DNA of 26,177 nucleotides. Source: Paraglomus occultum. Its lineage: Eukaryota > Glomeromycota > Glomeromycetes > Paraglomerales > Paraglomeraceae. Positions 9,801-20,231 of the stretch are shown here, piece by piece. The notes beneath the pieces are model-generated. The model saw only the letters and a program-made list of their open reading frames with translations, was not told the DNA's origin and did no database searches. Positions within the stretch are counted from its first letter, which is position 1, and each line of letters starts with the position of its first letter. The stretch is taken from contig CAJVPJ010000405.1 in the NCBI GenBank assembly GCA_910592205.1, positions 1-26,177 of the forward strand. The letters are read 5' to 3'. The translations under genes were made by a program, and so were the position numbers.

Positions 9801-12238
9801 AACGTATTAAACATTTCTGCGGTGTTTGTTATTCACTCATCCCAATATGGACAAGCGAAACGTGTGGTGTCTACTCCCCCCTTTCCTTATCCTTGATACC
9901 GTTACGTTTCAACCCATTTGCGCCATTAGCACGCAGCTGCGCTTGCTAATAATCGGCAACTATGACATAATCCTCAGCCACCCACTCGCTGTATTTTTAG
10001 CGTCAATCGGTGTAACTGCGTCACGACATTTGTTGCAAAGTGCGTGTAGAAATGGTTTTGCCATGTTCCTTTGAATGTCTAGGCCCGTAGCCAACCTTTA
10101 TTATTCTCTTTAATCTCTTTTGTCGCACAGCGAAATTCAAAGTCCGATCCTAAATATCTCGCTATATCACGTTAAACAAAGGGTAGGTACTTGCTGTATT
10201 TGGAATTTAGAACTTTCTATTCTTGGTTAATATATTGAAGCTCGCAATGATGATAAAGATTTGGGCAAAGTTGGCCTCTTGTCACAAAGGGCTCTATACG
10301 GGCTATCAAATAATTGTGAGTTTCAAATGGGAAAATGCATTTTAGTTAACGGTGATGCGACGTCTTTTCAATTATACATATGAAAGTCACGTAGTCCGTC
10401 TTGTCAGGATCCCATATTTGGTTTTGAGGTATGTGTGAATGATGTAGGTTTTGTCTTTTGGCTTGACAATAATGGTAATGTCTTTTTTCTTTCACAACAA
10501 ATGAATATGATATACGACGGGGCTTTAATGTCAATGTCAATATAATTGAACGACAGGAATTCTCCTTGTGTACAAAATGCCTCTTGATCATGAGACGAGT
10601 CCTACCTAGAATGACAGTTAAGCTTAATAACTTTTGGATTTGCATAACAAGTGTATTAATGTTGGCTGGTGCGGACGACTAATGTTTGATTTCTCGGGGA
10701 GTTTCTTGATATGCTCTAGTACACTTTTTTTTTATTCCCTCTTCCGCAACGACCAAATCACTAATTGGTTAGATCAACTCACAATGATAACGATGTTGGT
10801 GTAGCATTCATTCTGACAGGTGATGATAATACCCGCAAAAGATACAAAGACCGGAATTGGAATTGAGTAAGAATAATGAAAGACCAAGTGTACAGTAATT
10901 ATTAGGATATTCCCAATATTGGTAGTTCATACGACCATATTAGTGTATTAATATGATATTCTAAAATAAAAACCGGCTGTTGATATTGGTCGTTTGATGA
11001 CCGACAATTTACGCATATCAATGCATGAGCGAACTGACTGAATTCTTCTGCGCAGGTTATTTTTGGAGGGGCATTTCCGTAGTTTCATGTTTCACCATTT
11101 CAAGACAAGGATATAACCACAAACGCCATAACTATCATCGTCCTTATCAATCTCTATCGGAACTTTGGAAAGGCAGAAGCAAGGGCAAAAAATCAAGTTA
11201 GAAAGTAGTTGCCCGAAATAGACTGGAAATAATTGCAATAACCGGTTACTGCAAAACATGCATAAAAGGCTTTTAATGAGCAAATAAACATGTGAAAAGA
11301 ACCGATTGTGCATACATAGCAATAAATGTATACATCAGTGGCAAATCTAAATTCTAACGTGATCTCAAAACGATCAATAAAGAATAGGTAACTTTACCTA
11401 ATACAAACGAGAACGCATAATTAAAAATAACCATTTGAAAGTTTTGCCAAGAAACCTTATAAAGCTTAGCGCTAATGTTTTAGCGTTTTATCATGCGACG
11501 ATTTTTGCTAAAACAACCATCTCGGCACACAAATATCCCAACGTCTATAATACGCCATATGTACCATCAATAGTCATCTAATACTAATAGTAAATAATAT
11601 GTAAACGAAAAAATCATTCGATGGGCTATGCTGCATCTAAACAAAAAAGGCGCTTAAAATTATTCGTGCATGCATTTTAGATTTGTTGCAGTATTGTGTT
11701 AGACGAATTAGGTTCAGAACACAAGTTCAGGGCCCATGTCTAGGTACGTTACAAGCTGCATTGACCACATATTATTTCTTTCCCCCCTTTTTCTCGTTCG
11801 TTCTCGTTTCGTGGGAATCTTAAGTGTTATAGAAGAGATTAAAACTGCACTGTCGATCGAAGAGTCATTTGGCGGATTGTGTTCTTTATTACGGAAAGGG
11901 TGTGGGACGGGCTGATGAAAAGTATCATCCCACAAATGCGAATCTATTTAACGTACATGTTTCGCTCTTTTTTCTTTCTGTTCTTTTTGCCCATATTTTT
12001 CGATCGTTCCTGAAATGGTTTGGCGATAGGAAAATTTGTTTCAAGGTTGCATTCCAAGGCTGGGGGTCTTGATATTGCCTGCCGCGGGTGGATTCTGCAG
12101 TTGAACACGACTTGTATACATACACACATTGGTGCTTGATACATTGCAAAGTGCTTTTCTTTAATCATCCTGAATTCGTATTAGGATCCACAACTGTTAC
12201 AAGTTAACGTGAGCATCGCACAGCTTATTCATGTTTCC

Positions 12239-12260
12239 CGATATTCGATATTCGATATTC
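12239..12260. repeat. Heptamer tandem repeat
   Basis: CGATATT is repeated three times in tandem. Confidence 0.8.
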
Positions 12261-12570
12261 TTTCTTCTCATCAAACGTTTCCCTTATGTTCTTGATAAAA
12301 CGTCGTATTTTGTAACGCATGCAATTACAACCTTTTTATTTAAAGATAATTGGTTTGTGCTTTTTACTTCATTTGTATTAATGTACCTCTGAAAATAATA
12401 ATGCGAGTGTATGCCCTCCTATGTTAAATAATTGTCTTGCATTATTAAAAAGTCGTGGGGATATTTAAATTAAAAAAATTCCTTGTTAGTGTGGGAATGT
12501 ATCTTCATATGACCGATGTGCAAAGTAGTTTGATCGAGACAAGCGCACTCCTAGAAAGAGAAGGGAGAGA

Positions 12571-12576
12571 TGTGTG

Positions 12577-12609
<33 letters not shown>

Positions 12610-12614
12610 GTGTT
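12571..12614. repeat. TG microsatellite
   Basis: About 21 TG units, interrupted by one CG and one TA step. Confidence 0.95.
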
Positions 12615-13720
12615 GGGGGGAGTGTGGAATGGCTTTTGTGGACAACATTGAATGAGACAAATAGTCTCGGTTGAAGAATTGTTCCATTTTTGATAGCATC
12701 ATGCTACATAAGCAAGTATATACATATACATATACAGAATATGCATACATACGTATATTACAACAATCACCAACATGACAACATAGTAATAGCCATATGT
12801 AACATTTTTGCTTTGCTTTTTTGTTGCATTGTTCTTTGCGATTAACTTAATATCTAAAGCATAATAGAAACATTTATGCTATTATTGGTGTCCGTTCTTA
12901 GTTCGGGTCACAAATATTAGCTGAGAATATTCTTTATGGAGATTTACTCCTTATATGGGTTAATGACATCATCAAATTTAGAGTCATAAAAAATCAAATT
13001 CTTGTCAAGTGGCGAATTTGGTGTAAGAGGTAAAAAGGAACCATCACCTGTGTTTGGATTTTTACATCGATAAAGTTGAAATCGCAGTGAATATCAAAAG
13101 TAGTTTGGGGATAGGCAGAACGATTTGTGCATATATAGATATATATTGACATCTAAGTTTTTCATATTACCAAGTATGGCAAGTAACCCATGAATATGCA
13201 AAAAAGGCTCCCCCATATTTCTCAGGGGCTAACTGTCTTTTTTTTTTTTCTGATGAACATTCGCCCAAATACAAAGCACACATTACCGAATTAACTGTAA
13301 TTTGAACTAAGGGGGAAGCAGTAAAAAAGGTAGATGATTATCGCTAAACTTGTTAAGCTTTAAATTCATTCGGAAGACAATTCGGAAGATTATCAAAAAC
13401 TAATCGTTGCAAAGAATACATATCGGATACATGCGAGTTTACGTTTTCGCATTTCTCGCCATTGTCATTGTCATTGCGCATGCAGGGCGTTCTCACTGTG
13501 TGGTTCGTGTAAAGAAAAGAACATGCTAAAAATGGGAATAAATTACTTTTGGGCTGGAAATTGCGACTCACACTCCTTTCACCTCTCCCCTCGCATATAT
13601 GGCTGAAAGTAAGTGCCTTGTTTGGCAATGTGGGGTAAGAGTTCGAATAACAAGATTCAAAAACCGGCGTTGACAGATGAGTGACTCATATTCATGGGTC
13701 AATCATTCTTGATGAGATGT

Positions 13721-13884
13721 TGCCTAACTACCAATAGGAGTGAGGAATGGACGGGATCGGGGGCCACAAAGGGTATGGTGACAATTTTTTGTACTGTATC
13801 AACATAATTGTTTAAGTTAATATATAAAATTATACATTTCCCACATGATATATATTTATATTATATCCACGAGGTAGTTAGGCA
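13721..13884. repeat. 12-base perfect inverted repeat, 140-base spacer
   Basis: TGCCTAACTACC at 13721-13732 is the exact reverse complement of GGTAGTTAGGCA at 13873-13884. The AT-rich spacer has no ORF. It could be a small non-autonomous element, but I see no matching target duplication outside the arms. Confidence 0.4.
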
Positions 13885-14201
13885 TATCCATACAATAATC
13901 ATTCAATTAACAAGCTGTCATATAAAATCCGCTTTCTGATATCACTCATCTTTCCTGGCTTTGCTTAATGCTGTGCCCTGCGGGACTTTCAGAAAAGGCA
14001 GCCGAGAATACGATGCTCGCCCGTGTTGTCACCATTCAAATATGTACGTAGAATAACATAATTTATATAATAATATAATAAATATTATTTATACAATGCA
14101 ATACAATACAATATTATTATAATACAATACTCAATATATTCGCTATTTACTCGCTATTACTTTAGGCCCCAGAATTTCGGCCATTGCAGCATTGCTCGCC
14201 C

Positions 14202-14313
14202 CCCCTTTTTGCGTTTCATTGGTGATGTAACAAGTGTAACGGGGCATTTCCACAAATATAATAAATACCGAGTCTGCATAGTCTTGGAAAATTTTATCTA
14301 CTACTGCCCCCCT
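14202..14313 (+). promoter_or_regulatory. CCCCT motifs upstream of ecl1-like gene
   Basis: C runs followed by T give CCCCT at 14202-14206 and 14309-14313. CCCCT is the stress response element core in yeast. They lie about 275 and 164 bases before the ATG. The motif is short and C runs are common here, so function is only inferred. Confidence 0.25.
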
Positions 14314-14353
14314 TTCTTTCCATGGTTAGATTGAAAACCTTTACTGCCACAAA

Positions 14354-14362
14354 TATATAAAG
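14354..14362 (+). promoter_or_regulatory. TATA box of the ecl1-like gene
   Basis: TATATAAAG, 115 bases before the ATG at 14477. Pyrimidine-rich sequence follows it, as at fungal start sites. Confidence 0.6.
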
Positions 14363-14476
14363 ACCTTGTCCCTTTGCGACTCGCAACCGGTCTTTTAAAC
14401 AAGCGCGCGGTTGAGTGAACAAAAAGACGAGCACTTTATAAAAAGCATCTTAATTTAAAAACAAAAAAAAAACCAA

Positions 14477-15000
14477 ATGGATTTAGATTGGTGTTTAACT
14501 TGTTCGCAACACACTTCGGTAAGTATAAACAAGACAGTGTCGCAATGCCCAAACAAGGCGAAAACATAGTGACGGGCGGACTATTGTGTGATGACTGTTA
14601 GACACATATACTCACCAACTTTGTGTTTTAGGGTGGATTGTACTGTTCGGATTCATGCCGATTGAAGGATATCGATGCATCAACACCAATAATACCATTC
14701 TCTGGTTCCCCTCGGTTGATACATTACGCTTCCACAAGAACGACTGCGACGACAGACCCAAGCTTTGCAAGTCCTTCGTCCAACGCCACCACTATCACCA
14801 CTGAACCCTACCTCAGATACAACACATCTATGCCATCACTGGTATTTCCAAAGCCTACACAACAACCATCCCAGCCAATGTCGTATGGCTATAATTCCAC
14901 ACATTTGCTACCTCCTGCAATCCATCGCGGTCATAATTCCGATTGCAGAGAGTATCAATATACCGTACAAAGATTGCCGAGAATGCCGGTGGTAATATGA
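14477..15000 (+). CDS. ecl1: Ecl1-type life-span regulatory protein
   Basis: Two exons (14477-14518 and 14632-15000) are joined in phase 0 across a 113-base intron with donor GTAAGT and acceptor GTTTTAG, giving 136 aa. The N-terminus MDLDWCLTCSQHTSGGLYC with C23 carries the CX2C-X9-CX3C cysteine pattern (C6, C9, C19, C23) and the MDxDxC start typical of the Ecl1 family. In fission yeast these small proteins extend chronological life span and respond to nutrient limitation; zinc binding through the cysteines is the accepted idea. After RLKDID the protein is low-complexity Ser/Thr/Pro-rich, presumably disordered, ending LPRMPVVI. The ATG is fixed by the motif starting at residue 1. The family assignment rests on the cysteine motif; the tail is not conserved to my knowledge. 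Confidence 0.82.
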
Positions 15001-15003
15001 ACG

Positions 15004-15044
15004 GGAGAGAGCGAGAGAGAGAGCGAGAGAGAGAGCGAGAGAAG
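15004..15044 (+). repeat. GA/GC microsatellite just after the ecl1-like stop
   Basis: GAGAGAGCGAGAGAGAGAGC-type repeat beginning four bases after the TGA, so probably in the 3' untranslated region. Confidence 0.9.
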
Positions 15045-15174
15045 GAGTGTGAATCGGACAATACGGTTTTCGGGGTAGTTACACTCTCCTTATGGACTTT
15101 TCCCCCCCCCATTCTTTACAAAAAGTCGGACAATCAAAAGAAGATATGAACAGGATGCGTACATGTGTCATGGT

Positions 15175-15196
15175 GGTGTGTGTGTGTGTGTGCGCG
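15175..15196. repeat. GT microsatellite
   Basis: Short GT run ending in GCGCGC. Confidence 0.85.
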
Positions 15197-18100
15197 CAAA
15201 CCAACTTTAATCTTGCTCATTACAAAATTACAAGATACCAAAAATCAACAGACTTTTTTTCTATTCATTAAAACTCTTATGTACAGACTCAATCTTCTTT
15301 TTCCTAGTCTTATTATACCTTTATTTCTTTTAGCATAGCACGAAAAGGAGAAGACTGTAAAAAAATTTTCATTATTACTAAAACTAAACTTTAACTTAGA
15401 AATAAAAAGCTATACACATAAAAAGAGTATTTTTTTTTTAATAATCGTCTTTAACTTTTATTATTGTAATGTGCAACTTTTAATATAAATATTGTCCATA
15501 TTCGTACATGCGTACGCTGTTATCTTCAATTGTTTCAGTACCCGTCAGCTACCCCAACTGCTGCGAATACGAACCCTATTTAGAATTCAATCCCTGTCCT
15601 GACAATACTTTATTCTAACAAAGATTCTTCTTTTGTTTTGCCTCGCACCAACCATACAGCGTCGAACACGTTTTGGTATACGATGTGATACGAAATTACA
15701 TCATATCTAGTTATTTAAGTCTGTCCGTTAAGTATATACGCCATCCACTTATGCTTATTTGACAATCATGGATTCCTAATGGTGGTTTTACCTGTTGTTA
15801 TTGTTGTTGTTGCTGTTGTTGCTGCCAAAAATACAATTATTCAGATATAAATATGTATCAATCTTAAGCGTTAGGAGCAACGTCCCACACACTGGTCAAA
15901 TTTGGGAATTGGAATTCATGAGAATGTGGGCGGGGGGACGTCTGACAAGGCAACGAATTATAACGCAACGCCCACTTATTTGCTAAACATATACAATCCG
16001 TTTATACTGAATTCTTATCATTTTTCGGCGGAGAAATGATTTTAACGGATACCGAAAAATAGTCTATTTTGGCATGCCTAACTTTTTGAATTTGGGCAAC
16101 GCTTTTAGTATGTTCCGTTCCCCGAAAGGCAATCATTAAAATTGTTAGTTAAGCCTCAATTCGCCAACTCTTGCATGAGATAATAATTTGTTCTTCCCCA
16201 AAATAAATCTTAGTGTATTCCGCAATAAAAAAAATTCTTTTTTTGATGTTCATTCATCTGCAGCAATATTTAAATTCAACCGAATTTAGAATATATAAAG
16301 AAAGACAGCCCGATAGCGTAATTTCGCCATCGTATTTTGCGGTCGGGGGCTGGGGTCAATTGGCGTTAAATCGTTACACATTTATTGCACCATCTGCATT
16401 CCGCTTTTTTATCTTACACAGTACTTACTCAATGCATCAGTAAAGATGGAATTTCTGTTAACCAAAATTGAAAAAAACTCGTTAGCATGAAGACTATGCA
16501 AACAGTTTGTATTAAAGAAGGGAAACGAGAACTTTATGTTTCCACAATAAATGCGCTCGAGTGAACTGCTCAGAGAGATTGATAAAAACCAGGCGTGTAA
16601 CTTGTATAACTGTTGCAATTGATTTACATTAATAAGACCCTTGTTAGTTTAATGAAGTTCGCGCCAGTCTTCTGAATCTCGTTCCCACGTATACAAAATA
16701 TGATTGCCAAGCTTTCAGTTCAAGGATTGGCTTCCGAATATTACTTATATTATATAAACTACAGGGCTTTCACAATCACCGAACATTAAGTTCACACAAT
16801 CCAGTAATTTTGTCCTATTAGAATAGACATACGAAATAAAGTAGTACTACTAGGTAAACTGCCAAACATGTTGTATAACAAAGCATGTGTATATAGCATA
16901 TAACGAATCACTTGTTGATTTTCCAGTAACGAGGTTGCTCAAGGCGACTTTTTAATTCGCTTCTAGACCTTAACAAAGGGGGAGAGAAGTCTATATGCAT
17001 GTTTGCTCTTTCTTCTTTTTTGCCAATAGTAACAAAGTAGCAATACGGCTTAATTATACAGTCTGTTATTTGCCCGTTCAGGTTCTTGCTTTTTAATAAC
17101 GCAAAACGATTGGTAAGCATACAAGCATTCTTGCAAGGAAATCTCATACTATCCGGTTACATGGAAACTGTCTTTTGATATCAGATATGTCGAATATGTC
17201 TATTGCTACTTGAATATAGTCTGGTTCACAACACTAAAACCACCACATACTGTTGCCATACAATTATTACGTTTGACAGGCATTATTTGTAATTAATCAT
17301 GGAATAGTTGTTCGCTCGTGCTCGTATACCGTGCGTTAACATATCTTTTTTCAAAAACACACTTTGTAATTAAACATTTCTTCTGCAAAAACTGGATGGT
17401 ATTCAAATTTACTTATTTCATAGGTTGTTACTCAACCGCCCTACAGAAAGGGAAACCATCGCTACCGCTACGTATAAAAAATGGGAATGATAAGGTAAAC
17501 TGGTTTTACGTAATAAAAGTCAGACTTCGCGCCCCGCATTTGCAGATTTGATAAATACATCATAATTACATGTGATATCTTATGTATACATAATAACCTT
17601 TCTGTCACATTTCGACTAGTCGAACAGTCATGCTCAACTGACTTTCAAGTTTACCAAATTTGAATGGATGCTTGTCTAACAAAGCACAAGCGTGGGGGTC
17701 AATTTGCAATAATCAATTGCTCTGAGCACGTTTCACAGACAGCATGGATTACAAAACGATTCTAAGCGCATAATGGGAGACAAAAAACGTAATTACTGGC
17801 TTTTTTACAATCGAAAAGCTTGTGGCAAACACGCAGTTACACGCCAAACACGTTGCAGGACTATTTTGGAAAAACCCATAGTAAAGATGACGGCATGTTA
17901 AATGCAAAGTCGATAAATCGAATTTAAATAAATGCCTTTTTCGATTGTTGCAAGCACAAATAAATTTTGTGACATAATCTGTACAACATAAACAATGCGC
18001 TGAACCTGTATGTTACGTTGAAAAGTCGCAGGCATCTCGGGCCACCTCTTATTGGTACCATTAGACACGAAGTCTATTGCATTTGCAGGCGCCCGGCAGA

Positions 18101-19700
18101 ATAGCGCCAGGCCAAGATGGCCCAATGGACTTTAAATCTTGATCTTCTCCAATGGCCATTCATGCATTTACTGCGAAAATTGTTTGGTTGGCTATTATAA
18201 GAGATTCTTCGTGATATGTTTCCGTCGGTTCGTGGCATGGGATATAGATAATCAAAATCATCAGGCGCTTGATTTCACTTGTGGTAATTCTGCAAGCTGA
18301 AATTCGTTGGACCAATTAAAAGAAAAGACAGCGGGTTAAAAAAAACAAATTATCTAACGTTTAGTGGATGACAAGAAATATGCTCAAACTTTGAAACGAG
18401 ACAAATCGAAATAAATTACAGCTTTGACAATTGCGAATTTTGATATAGCGACAAGTTTAAACGAAATAAAGATTTTTGATACATACAGTAAGTTATTATA
18501 ATGTTTGGCAGCACTAATTGTCAGATATTATCACGAGTTATCGGGAGCACATGATTCTAATTACCGAATCCGCTTTTACTGAGCAAATGTTGCGCTTGTG
18601 AATGAAACGAGTTCTCGGTGTCAACTCATATTTACGAGCTATAATTCTGCCGATATATATTTGAAAGCAATCGTTTACATGATGGTACTTGGTATTAATG
18701 CGCGCAATAAACAAATGTTTGTATCCAGTGTATACTATCTGTGAATCTAAAAGAAACCACAGTAGGTCCCAATTAAAAGTTGTTAATAGAAACCGTTTTC
18801 CGCATGTAAACAAGCATATCCGTATAATTACTCGTGCACTGCAAAAGAATGATGGAGCGTTCGGTTTTATCAAATATAATGAGACCCAGCTTACAGCAAA
18901 TTTTGTAAACAAGAATGTAAAATTGAGCACTAATAAAAATAGGGTCAAACTATTTGCTAAATTTTTATGCTATAAAAAATGACCTCTTACTTTGTTTAAA
19001 AATATCTTCTTAATAGAACGCGTTGTGATGCATCCCAGAGCGTTTGTTTAACCGTCACTGATATATAATCACGTAAGACCTTCTCACCCCTTATAATTTA
19101 TCAATTTGAACATTTATTAAAGATTGGTATTAGCGTAAGTAAATAATATTATTGCCCTATAGAGTAAACTGGCTATTAATAATTTAGTACACAACACGCC
19201 ACGTATACCATTCTTGGCGTATACAGTATTTAGATGCACAATTGGCAAGATGTTTTATCAACGGATAGTGTTTGTGTTATCTAACACAAGAATTGTTCGA
19301 GTTTTGATGTTACCATATGACGTTAGCATCCGTAGAAAGGTAATGAAATTTCTAAATGCGTAAATTTATTGCAAAATACCCGTTAACAGGTAATCGTAAT
19401 ACGTTTTATTGATAACATACTGGATTTTTGTCAACCAATAATTAAAGAAAAGATTTTTGAAAGTTCTTTTTACATCACCTATTAAGAGTTACCGCCTACG
19501 TATAACGTACCACTACAATTCTTAGATTAAACAGTCTCGCTAACGAGATAACCGGTTGTGTCCATCACAAATGATAGTAGAGACTTTAGTAGTCCCCGCT
19601 TAATTAATTTTAGCCGTATGACAACATTGTACTGTACATTCGGGATAGTAAGACTCTTATCGTGTTTCTTGATACGGTTATCATCAAAACAGATGTCACA
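15197..19700. other. Gene-poor stretch
   Basis: I see no supported gene. The longest ORFs overlap on opposite strands at 18538-18948 (-, 136 codons) and 18689-18982 (+, 97 codons). Neither shows a recognisable motif, and both use AT-rich codons typical of random sequence here. 17898-18125 (-) is slightly GC-richer but equally anonymous. Confidence 0.45.
15793..15826. repeat. TTG/CTG triplet repeat
   Basis: About ten TTG-like triplets with interruptions. It is not in a gene I can support. Confidence 0.7.
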
Positions 19701-19703
19701 GAC

Positions 19704-19875
19704 ACTGGGTGACACAGACCTTCCATTAACCGGGAAAGGCTAAAGCGGAGCAGAACGTGATCCTGTATTTGCAGTTTTATTGGCTGCCATACAAATTTGA
19801 CCAATGGAATTGCGAGGGATCTGCTCCGCTTTAGACATGCCCCATTAACCCCAAGTTCGTATACTGATACCCAGT
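19704..19875. repeat. Fold-back (imperfect palindromic) element
   Basis: CTAAAGCGGAGCAGA at 19740-19754 is exactly inverted at 19820-19834. Further out, ACTGGGT (19704-19710) is inverted as ACCCAGT (19869-19875), at nearly equal distance. Both outer arms also contain CATTAACC. The arrangement suggests a MITE or hairpin element of about 170 bases. No clear target duplication is seen. Confidence 0.5.
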
Positions 19876-20231
19876 TTTCCTGGTAATTAAATACATATTT
19901 TATTCTCGTTCACGGTGATGTGCGTAGATTTTCGCCCCTTGAGTGGGCGTTGCCTTATCTCTTTAAACTTGTAGCAAGCAAAAATTTGATAGGAAGAAGA
20001 CGGGAATCTGTGATGGGAGCGGCAAGTTGAATGTGCACAAAGATTATCAGGCAGTTGAGTACATCATCAAAACAAAAATTGGGTTAATGCCACATCATTT
20101 ACATCTTGCCTTTGCAGGCGGATTTATTTGGTTTTGTTTACGCATTCGTGTTTCATGAATTATGTTATTTTCGAATTAGTACTAGCGTCAATATCTCCTG
20201 ATAAAACGTCTCACGTTTAGAACTCTCTTAC

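Larger units (their letters stand above)
9801..14300. other. Gene-poor stretch with chance ORFs
   Basis: Only unrecognised ORFs occur: 9826-10074 (+, 82 codons), 10346-10645 (-, 99 codons) and 11714-11935 and 11925-12149 (-). Overlapping frames at 11940-12150 include a lysine-rich reading (GKKNRKKKERN). None shows a domain or a convincing spliced structure. Microsatellites and an inverted repeat (13721-13884) are listed separately. Confidence 0.45.

Noticed and set aside
9826-10074. An 82-codon + strand ORF and an opposite-strand short ORF with a CNKCR motif
   Set aside because: Both strands are about equally open in a slightly GC-richer patch, and neither resembles a family.
10346-10645. 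A 99-codon minus-strand ORF as a gene
   Set aside because: No motif, no promoter signs and composition like the surroundings; ORFs of this length are expected by chance in six frames.
11714-12168. Minus-strand ORFs with MGKKNRKKKERN and a possible 45-base intron
   Set aside because: Attractive as a first exon, but no continuation with recognisable protein was found and several frames are equally open.
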